Origin: CAZWCE01 sp964632505
Lineage (GTDB): Bacteria > Planctomycetota > Planctomycetia > Pirellulales > Thermoguttaceae
Assembly (NCBI GenBank): GCA_964632505.1
Contig: CAZWCE010000004.1
Span: forward strand, 124,001 to 188,000
Direction of reading: 5' to 3'
Length of the DNA stretch: 64,000 nucleotides
The position numbers and the translations under genes were made by a program. Numbering within the stretch: position 1 is the stretch's first letter; every line of letters starts with the position of its first letter. Shown piece after piece: positions 17,898 to 26,675 of the stretch. The notes beneath the pieces were generated by a model, which was not told the origin of the DNA, did no database searches, and saw only the letters and a program-made list of their open reading frames with translations.

Positions 17898-19154
17898 ATG
17901 CTACTTGCCGGAAGTGGATACACCGACCGAGCCATCGGCGCCGAGGAAGCCAGGTCTCTACTGGAAGAGGGACTGTCCCGGGCCAATCTCTCCGGGAAAC
18001 GAGTGCTGGTGCTCATTCCGGACCATACCCGTTCGTGCCCCTTGCCGATGCTCTTTCGAAACATCGTCGACATCCTCCGTCCCCGCGTGGCCAAGCTCGA
18101 CTTCCTCATCGCCCTGGGGACCCATCCGCCGATGACGGAGGCAAAGATCCTCCAGCTTCTCGATTTGACGGCGGAGACTCGGGCAAATCTCTTCGGCGAT
18201 ATCGGCATCTACAATCATCTTTGGAAGGATCCCGAAACGTTCCGAACGCTCGGTTCCATTTCCGAACAACGTATTGCTGAAATCACCGGCGGACTCATGC
18301 GTCGGGAAGTGCCCATCGGTGTGAACCGCATGATCTTCGATTACGATCATCTGATGGTCCTCGGCCCGACCTTCCCCCATGAAGTCGTCGGTTTTTCCGG
18401 AGGGCTGAAATACTTCTTCCCCGGCATCAGCGACTGGGATTTCATCAACTTCTTCCATTGGCTCGGCGCGGTCATCACCTGTATCGAGATCATCGGCACC
18501 AAGGACACGCCCGTGCGCCGCGTCATCAACGAGGCGGCCCGATTGATTCCGAAGCCGATACTGAACGTCAATCTGGTGGTTCGCCGGGATGAGTTGGCCG
18601 GCTGCTATATCGGAGATCCGTTGATCGCCTGGGAACACGCCGCCGATCTTTCCGATAAGTTGCATATTCTTTACAAGGATCGGCCCTACAAGAAGGTGTT
18701 GGGGATTGCTCCGGCGATGTACGACGATATCTGGACCGCCGGCAAGGTGATGTACAAGCTGGAACCGATCGTCGAAGAAGGTGGAGAGCTCATCATCTAT
18801 GCCCCCCACGTCAGCGAAATCTCCTACACTCACGGTAAACACCTCGACCAATGCGGCTATCACGTTCGCGATTACTTTCTCAAGCAGATGGACAAGTTCA
18901 AGCACATTCCCGGCGGCGTGATGGCCCACTCAACGCATGTCCGCGGATTGGGGACCTTCGAAGAGGGCGTGGAGAAGCCTCGCATCACCGTCTCACTGGC
19001 CACGGGCATTCCCAGAGACCGCGTCGAGAAGGTCGCCTTGAACTGGCTCGATCCCAAAACGCTCGACATCGAAAGCTACCGGAACCGCGAAAACGAGAGC
19101 GTGCTGGTGGTCGATCACGCCGGGGAGATCCTCCACAAGCTCCGGCAAGGATGA
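17898..19154 (+). CDS. LarA-like nickel-pincer racemase/epimerase family protein (DUF2088)
   Basis: About 418 residues. The ATG at 17898 lies shortly after GGGAG; in-frame ATGs to 17703 lack family similarity. LarA-type motifs are LIPDHTRSCPLP, LIALGTHPPMT (H76), FPHEVVGFSGGLKYFFPGIS (H161, K171) and H187. Spacings between H161, K171 and H187 (10 and 16) equal those between the catalytic and cofactor-binding His174, Lys184 and His200 of Lactobacillus LarA, so the nickel-pincer site seems intact. Family members racemise or epimerise 2-hydroxy acids. The substrate is unknown and larB, larC and larE (cofactor synthesis) are not nearby. It is divergent from ribulokinase. Confidence 0.82.
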   Translation: MLLAGSGYTDRAIGAEEARSLLEEGLSRANLSGKRVLVLIPDHTRSCPLPMLFRNIVDILRPRVAKLDFLIALGTHPPMTEAKILQLLDLTAETRANLFGDIGIYNHLWKDPETFRTLGSISEQRIAEITGGLMRREVPIGVNRMIFDYDHLMVLGPTFPHEVVGFSGGLKYFFPGISDWDFINFFHWLGAVITCIEIIGTKDTPVRRVINEAARLIPKPILNVNLVVRRDELAGCYIGDPLIAWEHAADLSDKLHILYKDRPYKKVLGIAPAMYDDIWTAGKVMYKLEPIVEEGGELIIYAPHVSEISYTHGKHLDQCGYHVRDYFLKQMDKFKHIPGGVMAHSTHVRGLGTFEEGVEKPRITVSLATGIPRDRVEKVALNWLDPKTLDIESYRNRENESVLVVDHAGEILHKLRQG

Positions 19155-19281
19155 TCTGATCCTTTCCCCATCTTTCCGAGGCGCAAACAAAAAGACCGGC
19201 CCCCTTTCGAAAAAGAGAACCGGTCCATGCGTTTTTCAGTAGTGCTTTTTCGGATGGAGCTATGAAAGAGCGCCGGGCCGA

Positions 19282-21447
19282 TCACTTTCCGCATCCGCAA
19301 CCGCAAGAATCGCTCTTGCGGAGCATGATGCGGCTGTCGGCGACCGAACAACCTTTGCCCTGCTCGTGGACGATCAGTGGGTTGATGTCCAGCTCGGCGA
19401 TTTCGGGATGGTTGCAGCAGAGCGAGGAGAGGCGGAGCAACGTGTCGACGATCGCCTCGACGTCGGCCTTCGGATTGCCGCGGAATCCGTCGAGCACCTT
19501 GAACGACTTGATCTCATGGACCATGCGGTCGGCCGACACCTTCCACATCGGCGCCAGCCGGAAGGAGACGTCCTTGAGCACCTCGACCATGGTGCCGCCG
19601 AGACCGAACATCATCAACGGTCCGAATTTTTCATCGCGATTGGATCCTAGAATCACCTCAACGCCCTTTTCGGCCATCTCCTCGATGAGGATGGCGTCGA
19701 TCTCGGCATCGGGCACCGCTTTTTCGATGTTCTTGTAGATCTGCTCGTAGGCCTCTTTCGCCCCTTCGGCGCCTTCCACATTCAGAAGCACGCCGCCGGC
19801 GTCGAACTTGTGGACGACATCGGCCGACATCACCTTCATGGCCACTTTCGCCCCGATCGATTCGACGATTTTCGCCGCCTCGTCGGCACTCCGCGCGACA
19901 CCGCTTTTGAGCAGGGGAAGTCCGTAGCATTCGAAAATCGGACGGCATTCCGCCTGGGTGAGGTACTTTTCCGATTCGCTTCCGAGGGCGTCGGCAATGA
20001 GTTTTGCCGTCTTCTCCTTGTCGGCGTTGGGGAGTTCGGGGTACTCGCGATCGGGGAGCTGTTGCATGTCGACCAACTGCTTGGCGGCACTGAGGGCCCG
20101 GACGGCGTCTTCGGGGAAAGCGTAGTTCGGCACATCGTTCTCGGCCAGGATCCGGGTTCCCTCGGCGACGTCGGCCGCGCCCATGAAGGCGGTGACGACC
20201 GGTTTGCCAAGTCCCTGGATCGCTTTGGGAATGATGCGGGCGATGTTGTCGACGTCGGTCATCGACTGCGGCGTCAGAATGACCAGTCCCATGTCGACGT
20301 TGTCGTCTTCCATGACGGTCCGGACGGCGGCTTCGTAACGATCGCTCCGGGCATCGCCGATCACATCGACGGGATTGCCCAGCGCGGCGGACGGGGGAAG
20401 CTTATCTCTCATTTTGTCCTTGGTGGCATCTTGGATTTCGGCCAGTTTCAGGCCGCTGCGAACAGCGGCGTCGGTCGCCATGATGCCCGGCCCGCCCGCG
20501 TTGGTGACGATGCCCAGGCGATTCCCTCGAGGCAACGGCTGGCTGGTGTACAGATCGGCATAGTCGAACAGTTCGGCGACGGAGTCGACCCGTTGAATGC
20601 CGGATTGCGCGAGCAGGGCATCGTAAACCCGATCCGATCCGGCGAGCGAACCGGTGTGGCTGCTGACGGCCTTGGCCCCTTCGGCCGAACGACCCGATTT
20701 CAGGGCGAGGATCGGTTTGCCTTTCTTCCAGAACGCATGATGCGCCGCTTCCATGAACCCACGTCCATCGCCGATATCCTCCAGGTAAAAAGCAATGACC
20801 GAGGTTTGATCGTCCTCGGCCAGATAATTCAAGAGGTCGGTTTCGTTGATGTCGGCCTTGTTGCCGAAGCTGACGAACTTGCTGAACCCCAAGAGCCGGT
20901 CCTCGGCGAAATCCAATACCGAGGTGCACAGCGCGCCGCTCTGGGAGATGAAGGCCAGTTTCCCGGGGTCAATCATCTTCGAGGCGAAGGTGGCGTTCAT
21001 CTTCACTTCGGGATCGGAATTCATCACTCCCAGGCAGTTCGGGCCGATCAGGGCCATGCCGTATTCCCGCACTTTCTTCTGGACTTCTTTCTCCAGCTCG
21101 GCCCCCTCTTTTCCGGTTTCCTTGAAGCCGGCGGAAATGGTGATGAGTCCCTTGACGCCCTTCTCGGCACACTGGTCGATGACCTTCAAGATAACCTTCG
21201 AAGGGACGATCAACACCGCGAGATCCACATCACCGGGAATCTCGGTGATCGCGTCGTAGGCGTGGACTCCCAGTACGTGGTCGCTCTTCGGATTGACCGG
21301 ATACACGCACCCCTGATAACCCCCGATCAGCAAATTGCGGAAAAGCCCGTTTCCTACCGTCCCGTCTCGCGTGGAAGCCCCCACCACGGCAATCGATTTC
21401 GGAGAAAACACAGCATTCAGATTGGCAACTCGGCTTTCTATCGACAC
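19282..21447 (-). CDS. ADP-forming acetyl-/acyl-CoA synthetase, fused alpha-beta form
   Basis: About 721 residues from the GTG at 21447, preceded by AAAGGG; a GTG at 21486 is the alternative. It converts acyl-CoA, ADP and phosphate to acid, ATP and CoA, the energy-conserving last step of many anaerobic fermentations. Domains in order are: CoA-binding Rossmann (SPKSIAVVGASTRDGTVGN, GPNCLGVMN); ligase-CoA with a probable phospho-histidine loop (VSSHTGSLAGSD); and a C-terminal ATP-grasp domain (KVMSADVVHKFDAGGVLLNV, GSNRDEKFGPLMMFGLGG, ELDINPLIV). It ends in an unusual Cys/Gly tail, SDSCGCGCGK. Confidence 0.9.
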   Translation of the reverse strand: MSIESRVANLNAVFSPKSIAVVGASTRDGTVGNGLFRNLLIGGYQGCVYPVNPKSDHVLGVHAYDAITEIPGDVDLAVLIVPSKVILKVIDQCAEKGVKGLITISAGFKETGKEGAELEKEVQKKVREYGMALIGPNCLGVMNSDPEVKMNATFASKMIDPGKLAFISQSGALCTSVLDFAEDRLLGFSKFVSFGNKADINETDLLNYLAEDDQTSVIAFYLEDIGDGRGFMEAAHHAFWKKGKPILALKSGRSAEGAKAVSSHTGSLAGSDRVYDALLAQSGIQRVDSVAELFDYADLYTSQPLPRGNRLGIVTNAGGPGIMATDAAVRSGLKLAEIQDATKDKMRDKLPPSAALGNPVDVIGDARSDRYEAAVRTVMEDDNVDMGLVILTPQSMTDVDNIARIIPKAIQGLGKPVVTAFMGAADVAEGTRILAENDVPNYAFPEDAVRALSAAKQLVDMQQLPDREYPELPNADKEKTAKLIADALGSESEKYLTQAECRPIFECYGLPLLKSGVARSADEAAKIVESIGAKVAMKVMSADVVHKFDAGGVLLNVEGAEGAKEAYEQIYKNIEKAVPDAEIDAILIEEMAEKGVEVILGSNRDEKFGPLMMFGLGGTMVEVLKDVSFRLAPMWKVSADRMVHEIKSFKVLDGFRGNPKADVEAIVDTLLRLSSLCCNHPEIAELDINPLIVHEQGKGCSVADSRIMLRKSDSCGCGCGK

Positions 21448-21908
21448 GTCATTACCCTTTCGTTTTAGCCACCATTTCCGTGGCACGGATTACGAGACTC
21501 GTTCCTGGATATCGGGAGACGTCTGAGAAAGAACTTCCTTTCGAAAGTTCATCGAGGCGAAGCTCGAGAAGTGTCACGGCGTCTCATGCTATAGCAGTTT
21601 GGAAGAAAGGATGCCGCGCGAAGCTGTGGGGTGATTGGAAAGACCACTCTAGATGAACCACAGCTTGACGAAGGAAAATCACCCTTAATACTACAGAATA
21701 TAGCATTTCCCCGGAAGTGAAAACCACCCCCGGAAAAAAAGAACGCGTTCGCACAACAGGTTTTCCGATCGAGGAAAATACAATCGTTGCGATTGAGAAT
21801 ATGCGCAAACTCCGAAAGGTAAAAAGGCCCCATTCTTCGCTTGCGTGAAATCGAATTCGGAAAGCGTACCGGAGCGTCGTTCAGATAGAAGCATCGTTTA
21901 TGAAGCTC
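21448..21908. other. Intergenic region with a hairpin, no gene seen
   Basis: 461 nt. A 9-bp inverted repeat AAGCTGTGG...CCACAGCTT spans about 21619-21666. It has no T-run and no similarity to elements A-D that I could establish. No coding frame is convincing. Confidence 0.4.
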
Positions 21909-22757
21909 TTATTTTTGACTAATATCCCTGGGAATTTGCTCGCCCGTTTGCGGGTCCAGGATCTCCAATTCGAAAACCTCCGGCCATTTTTTGCCGGTGA
22001 CCCAAAGGTGTTCGGCATCGGCGTCCCAAGCCAGTCCGTTGAGGACTTCGTTTTCCCGATCGCGGCGAAGCCGATGGGGATAGAGTCCGGAAAGATCGAT
22101 CCATCCGAGAACCTTTCCAGTACCGGCATCAATGCGAACGACGGTGTCGGACTTCCATCGATTCGCCCAAACCTCTTGGCCGACCACCTCCAGTTCATTC
22201 AGTCGGTCGATCGGCCGTCGCCCGGCTTTGACCACCACGGCGCCGATCACTTTGAAATCGTCCGGATCGTGGAACCACAATCGTGAACTGCCGTCGCTGC
22301 GGATCAGCCGTTGACCGTCCCAGGCCAGCCCCCAACCTTCCCCTCGATAAGAGTAGGCTCCCAAGTAACGAAACGTCGCGCGATCGTACACCCGGCAAAG
22401 ACCGGCCTCCCACGTCAGTTGGTAGATGCGCTCCCCGACCAGGGCGATCCCCTCGCCGAAGAGATGGTCGGGCAGGTGAGCGATCTGGAGGATCCGGCCG
22501 GTGGTCGGTTCCACGCGCCGGAGTGTCGAACGCCGTCGGAGTCCCGTGCCTTCGTAGAGAAATCCCCCTTGGAAGACGAGGCCTTGGGTGAACGCTTGTC
22601 GGTCATGGGGATGGCGATGAACGATCCGATAACTCCAGACGGGCAGGTCGCCCGTCCGCTCAAACGCTCTCGTCGAGACGGGATCGAGCAGAATCGTCGC
22701 CAGGAACGTCCCCAAGACGAGCACCATTTGTCGGGGTCGATGGGAAAGGGGAGTCAT
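21909..22757 (-). CDS. Glutaminyl-peptide cyclotransferase, plant/bacterial beta-propeller type
   Basis: 282 residues; AAGGAT precedes the ATG. A signal peptide (residues about 8-31) precedes a five-bladed propeller of the Glu_cyclase_2 family. Typical phrases are HDRQAFTQGLVFQGGFLYEGTGL, FGEGIALVGERIYQLTWEAG, GEGWGLAWDGQRLIRSDGSSRL, NELEVVGQEVWANRW and VLNGLAWDADAEHLWVTGKKWPEVFEL. The enzyme cyclises N-terminal glutamine to pyroglutamate in exported proteins. It sits 33 nt downstream of yidD and probably shares that transcript. Confidence 0.9.
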   Translation of the reverse strand: MTPLSHRPRQMVLVLGTFLATILLDPVSTRAFERTGDLPVWSYRIVHRHPHDRQAFTQGLVFQGGFLYEGTGLRRRSTLRRVEPTTGRILQIAHLPDHLFGEGIALVGERIYQLTWEAGLCRVYDRATFRYLGAYSYRGEGWGLAWDGQRLIRSDGSSRLWFHDPDDFKVIGAVVVKAGRRPIDRLNELEVVGQEVWANRWKSDTVVRIDAGTGKVLGWIDLSGLYPHRLRRDRENEVLNGLAWDADAEHLWVTGKKWPEVFELEILDPQTGEQIPRDISQK

Positions 22758-22790
22758 GATCGTATCCTTCGGGTCGCGTGGGAGGTGACG

Positions 22791-23060
22791 CTATGGGGGA
22801 TCGTAGCCTCCCCGGCACCAGGGGTTGCATCGTATAATCCGCCAGCACCCGCGAAGCGACCCCCGGAATAAGCCGTATTTCCGAACCGAGGCGATGAAGT
22901 AATTGCTGCAACTGGGGGTGAACCGGCAGCGCGGACCGAGCAGCGGGCTGATGGTCCACTGGTAGAGGCGGACCAGGCCGATGAGCATCATCGCCGGCAG
23001 TCGAATCAAGCGGCGTATCCACCGCTTCGGCCATGCTTCATGATCGGCCGGGGCGTTCAT
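22791..23060 (-). CDS. yidD: Membrane protein insertion efficiency factor YidD
   Basis: 89 residues. The family core is plain: LVRLYQWTISPLLGPRCRFTPSCSNYFIASVRKYG, GCWRIIRCNPWCRGGYDPP, including the conserved cysteines. It assists YidC-dependent membrane insertion. Its start overlaps the 3' end of rnpA by 23 nt, suggesting coupled translation. Confidence 0.95.
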   Translation of the reverse strand: MNAPADHEAWPKRWIRRLIRLPAMMLIGLVRLYQWTISPLLGPRCRFTPSCSNYFIASVRKYGLFRGSLRGCWRIIRCNPWCRGGYDPP

Positions 23061-23511
23061 CGGGCCCTCTCTTCGTTTTCGGTTTTCCGGAACGCTTCCG
23101 TCGGCGACTCCGTTTTTCGATTTGGGCGGTCAATCGGACGAGCGACTCGGCCACCCGGCGATAGTCGGGCTTGCCGCGAAAGCGGGGGATGACGATCAGG
23201 TCGAACGAACACGGCAGTTTCGCACGCCGGCGGCGAAACGCTTCGCGAAGGATCCGCTTCCACCGATTCCGCACCACCGCTGCCCCCACTTTGCGCGAGA
23301 CCGAAAGGCCCAGTCGTGATCGGCCCAGGCCGTTCTCTCGCCCGAAGACCAACAACACTGAATCGGACGCCGTCACACGTCGGCGATAGACCCGGTCGAA
23401 CTCTTTCTGTCGACGAAGGCGGTCGCCGGGACGAAATCGCTCGGAGCGTTCCTCGGTCGTCTTCTGCTCGTTTTTGCCGGTGTCGTGGTGGGGGATCTCC
23501 ATTTGATCCAT
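23038..23511 (-). CDS. rnpA: Ribonuclease P protein component
   Basis: About 157 residues from the ATG at 23511; an ATG at 23502 is equally possible and neither has a good ribosome site. The RnpA motifs are RLRRQKEFDRVYRR, the conserved basic signature RSRLGLSVSRKVGAAVVRNRWKRILREAFRR and FDLIVIPR. It is the protein cofactor for 5' maturation of tRNA. The highly basic C-terminus (KRSRRRKRSGKPKTKRG) extends past the usual end. rpmH, normally the upstream partner, is absent; instead there is a terminator and the Nramp-like gene. Confidence 0.9.
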   Translation of the reverse strand: MDQMEIPHHDTGKNEQKTTEERSERFRPGDRLRRQKEFDRVYRRRVTASDSVLLVFGRENGLGRSRLGLSVSRKVGAAVVRNRWKRILREAFRRRRAKLPCSFDLIVIPRFRGKPDYRRVAESLVRLTAQIEKRSRRRKRSGKPKTKRGPDERPGRS

Positions 23512-23579
23512 TATAGCACAGGCCCGAATTGGAAGGAACGACCATTCCTTTCGGCGGATCCAGCTTATCAACACGGCAC

Positions 23580-23614
23580 AAAAAAACCCGGCGGAAACGG
23601 CCGTTTCCACCGGG
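23580..23614 (-). terminator. Rho-independent terminator after the Nramp-like gene
   Basis: On the minus strand CCCGGTGGAAAC pairs with GTTTCCGCCGGG (one mismatch), followed by seven T. Confidence 0.88.
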
Positions 23615-23647
23615 CGGAGATTTTCGAAGCTTGAGGAGTCGTTCGGA

Positions 23648-25333
23648 TTATTCCGATTCGCTCGGTTCGCCTTCCGGATCATCGACCGGCGGCACTTCGC
23701 CGACTTCGCGATCGGGATCCTGCGGCTGCGGCGTCACCGGTTCCTTCTCCACTTTCTCGAAGCCGAAGAATTGCTGGACGTATTCCCGGACCTTCGGGTT
23801 CTGAATCACACGGGAGTTGATCTGGATGATCGACCCGATCGTCGCCACACAGAGCGCGACCACGAGAATGAAGTTGAACAATAATCGGCTGAACCCCTTT
23901 CCGACGGCGTCGCCGATGTAGCTCCGCTTGTTGTTCATGATCAGGAACGTCAGATACGCGATCGGGAGCATGGCGAAGCAGACGGCCGAGGCGGCCACCG
24001 GGAACCAGAACGGCAGGTTCGCCACGACGCCGAGGATGCCGATCGCCGGGGTGAGGGCGAAGATGCGGAAAAGCGTCTTCGACTGCTTCAGGCCGAGCAT
24101 TTCCGACCAGGTGAAGCCGCAGACGACCATGTGGGTACTGATCGCGCCGGCGGTCATGCCGATCAGGCCGAGGTCGAAGATGACCCGGCCGAGCTTTTCG
24201 CCGAGCACATCGCTGAGCGACCGGGACGCTTCGAGCGGTTTGAGGCCGTCGCGGAGGATGTCGTTGCCGTCATAGACGCCGGAGACGGTCATGCCGACGA
24301 TGACCAGCGAGGTGACCAGCACGAACGGCAGGAACATCGACATGCCGAGGTCCCATCGGGCGAGGGTCTTGTGTTCACCCCGCCATCCCTTGGCCAAAAG
24401 CGAATAGGGATAGAGGAAGGTCATGTTGATGCCGACCGCGGCGCCGAGCATGCCGAGGACCAATTGGATGTTTCGCGGTCCCTGGACCGGGTCGTTCACG
24501 TTCGGAATACCGTACCAGCCGATGAATCCTTTGCCGACTTCGCCCCATTGGATGTGGGAAAATCCGGCGATGCAGACGACGGCGAACATAAGCACCACCA
24601 GAGCGATGCATGTCCGCAGGAACCATTCATAGAGTCGTATCCCGGTCGAGCCGCTCCCGTAGTTGAAGGTGGTAAATATGTTCACCCCCAGAATAAAAAA
24701 CCCCAAGGCGAAGCTCACGATCAATCCCTGCTGCGTCAAGCCGGTAGAGAACAAGGAAGTTTCCTTTTTGGTCTGCTTCAAATTGGCTTCCGCCGTGAGA
24801 ATGGCCTCGTTGTCGCCCTGGTCCTTGGCGACTTTGACCTGTTCGTTCGCCGCTTCGATTTCATCAGGGACGTTGTCGATGCCCGCCATGGCGGCCAGGT
24901 CGCGGGCGGCCCCGGCGGCGAGCCCGTATTGGGGAAAGTGCCAGATGATCGACGACATGATCGTGCCGAGCGCCCAGAGGAAGACGATGATCTTGCTCAT
25001 CTCTCGGCCGAACGCCTTATAGGGGCGTTCCCGGGTCGTCAGGACGACGTTGCCCAGGGCGGCGAGCATCATGACTCCGAGGAACATCGCGACCGGCTGC
25101 ACCCAGAGCAGCTTGTACCCGAAGGAAGCTCCAGCCAGCACCGAGGCGGTCGCACTTCCGGCGCCGAGCGTCATGGCACTTTGGAGAAGGCCCGGCCCGG
25201 TACGCTTGATGTAGCCGGCGGCCTTGGGAACAAACGGCTTGCTCTCGAGTTCCTTCAGCCCCGCGATTTCCTCCTGGAGCTTCTGCTCGTCCCATTTCGG
25301 GGCCATGGGAAGACCCGAAGACTCTTCCGACAT
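23648..25333 (-). CDS. Nramp-family transporter with non-canonical metal-binding motifs
   Basis: 561 residues from the ATG at 25333, which has a strong AAGGAGG site; a longer frame to 25396 is unlikely. About eleven hydrophobic spans follow a soluble N-terminal 40 residues. The family signature aligns residue by residue in TM1 (GPGLLQSAM...FGYKLLWV), but the metal-binding DPGN is GAGS (residues 57-60), and the TM6 MPHN is replaced in LGAAVGINMTFLYPYS. An acidic, proline-rich tail ends the protein. About 50 polar residues (IEAANEQVKVAKDQGDNEA and onward) form an extra loop. The substrate may not be Mn or Fe. It lies downstream of trxB on the same strand. Confidence 0.75.
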   Translation of the reverse strand: MSEESSGLPMAPKWDEQKLQEEIAGLKELESKPFVPKAAGYIKRTGPGLLQSAMTLGAGSATASVLAGASFGYKLLWVQPVAMFLGVMMLAALGNVVLTTRERPYKAFGREMSKIIVFLWALGTIMSSIIWHFPQYGLAAGAARDLAAMAGIDNVPDEIEAANEQVKVAKDQGDNEAILTAEANLKQTKKETSLFSTGLTQQGLIVSFALGFFILGVNIFTTFNYGSGSTGIRLYEWFLRTCIALVVLMFAVVCIAGFSHIQWGEVGKGFIGWYGIPNVNDPVQGPRNIQLVLGMLGAAVGINMTFLYPYSLLAKGWRGEHKTLARWDLGMSMFLPFVLVTSLVIVGMTVSGVYDGNDILRDGLKPLEASRSLSDVLGEKLGRVIFDLGLIGMTAGAISTHMVVCGFTWSEMLGLKQSKTLFRIFALTPAIGILGVVANLPFWFPVAASAVCFAMLPIAYLTFLIMNNKRSYIGDAVGKGFSRLLFNFILVVALCVATIGSIIQINSRVIQNPKVREYVQQFFGFEKVEKEPVTPQPQDPDREVGEVPPVDDPEGEPSESE

Positions 25334-25488
25334 ATTGCTTCCTCCTTCTGATGACAACGGACAAAGTAAAAAGCGGGTAAACCACGCAAACGACACAAGA
25401 TTGTTTTATAGCAACTCCCGATCAAAAATGCTACAAGCGGAAGTGCCGGGGAGAAAAGAAATTGGAAAAAATCGCCTGGAGAAACACG

Positions 25489-25516
25489 AAAAAAACGTTT
25501 CCCCCAAGCAAGGGGG
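25489..25516 (-). terminator. Probable terminator after thioredoxin reductase
   Basis: On the minus strand CCCCC, a 6-nt loop and GGGGG, then five bases and seven T. Short but GC-pure stem. Confidence 0.5.
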
Positions 25517-25567
25517 CTCGGGAGATTGCCGATTCGCCGGACCCGAGTTGCCTGGGGTTCGGGGAAG

Positions 25568-26623
25568 TCATTCGGGGACGTGGGTGGTCAGGTAACGTTC
25601 GGCATCGAGGGCGGCCATGCAGCCGGTGCCCGCGGCGGTGATCGCCTGGCGATAATAATCGTCGGCCGCGTCGCCGGCCACGAAAACGCCTTCGGCGGTG
25701 GTGTAGGTTCGGAAAGGGGTCGTGCGGGTGATGTAGCCGCTTTTTTCCAGTCCGATTTTCCCTTGGAGGAAGTCGGTATTCGGCGTATGGCCGATCGCCA
25801 GGAACATGCCCGAAACTTCGAGCGTCTCCTCCGTGTCGTCGCCTTCCAGGGTACTGGCGATGCGGACCCCGGTCACGCCGTTTTCGTCGTCGCCGAGGAC
25901 CTCCTCGACGACCCGATTCCAGTGGACTTCCACTTTTTCGTTTTCCAGGAGCTGCTTGGCCATGATCTTCGAGGCACGCAGCTCGTCCCGACGGTGGATC
26001 ACATGGACCTTTGAGGCGAACTTGGTCATGAATTCGCCCTCTTCCACCGCGGAATCGCCCCCACCGACGACCACGACCTCCTTGTTGCGAAACCGAGGCA
26101 GCGCCCCGTCGCAGACCGCACACGCACTGACGCCCCGATTCTTGAAGCGGCTTTCCGAATCGAGCCCCAGGTAGTTCGCCCGGGCCCCGGTCGCCACGAT
26201 CAAGGTGTGGCTTTCATAGGTGTCGCCCTTGGTGTCGGTGACTTGCTTCACGGCGTTTTCGACCTCCACTTCGACGATTTCCCGAGTCACCACGCGGGTG
26301 CCGAAGTTGATTGCCTGCTGGCGCATCAGTTCCATCAGTTCCGGTCCGCTGACCCCTTCCTTCTGATGCTCGGCCATGATCTGCCGTCGCTTCGGATCGA
26401 TCGAATCGTCGAGATAGCCTTCCAGATTTCCGCTGGGGAAGCCGGCGTAGTTCTCCACCTCGGTGGTCAAGGCGAGTTGGCCCATGGGCAGTTTTCCGAG
26501 CATCTGGTTCTCGGTGGTCAATTCGCCCTCGAACAGCAACGGGGAAAGTTGGGCGCGGGAGGCGTAGATGGCGGCGGACCAGGCGGCGGGGCCACTTCCG
26601 ATGATGATGACCTTCTCAGGCAT
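25568..26623 (-). CDS. trxB: Thioredoxin reductase
   Basis: 351 residues from the ATG at 26623 (AAAGGAG upstream). It is a flavoprotein that reduces thioredoxin with NADPH. Visible are the FAD motif VIIIGSGPAAWSAAIYASRA, the redox pair in SACAVCDGALP, the NADPH-binding VVVVGGGDSAVEEG, an HRRDELRASKIM stretch and the closing FAD motif TTAEGVFVAGDAADDYYRQ. Length and order are normal, with a modest C-terminal AALDAERYL. The exported glycosidase-like gene ends 52 nt upstream on the same strand. Confidence 0.95.
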   Translation of the reverse strand: MPEKVIIIGSGPAAWSAAIYASRAQLSPLLFEGELTTENQMLGKLPMGQLALTTEVENYAGFPSGNLEGYLDDSIDPKRRQIMAEHQKEGVSGPELMELMRQQAINFGTRVVTREIVEVEVENAVKQVTDTKGDTYESHTLIVATGARANYLGLDSESRFKNRGVSACAVCDGALPRFRNKEVVVVGGGDSAVEEGEFMTKFASKVHVIHRRDELRASKIMAKQLLENEKVEVHWNRVVEEVLGDDENGVTGVRIASTLEGDDTEETLEVSGMFLAIGHTPNTDFLQGKIGLEKSGYITRTTPFRTYTTAEGVFVAGDAADDYYRQAITAAGTGCMAALDAERYLTTHVPE

Positions 26624-26675
26624 AAGGCAACTCCTTTTATCGAAGAATACAGGGAGAAATCGTTTCGGAGGGAGA

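Noticed and set aside
19810..21468. Long plus-strand frame opposite the acyl-CoA synthetase
   Set aside because: Antisense shadow; the opposite frame carries all three ligase domains.
21619..21666. AAGCTGTGG/CCACAGCTT hairpin as a fifth copy of the repeated element
   Set aside because: No shared internal blocks or terminal GTCGCAT-type arms could be aligned.
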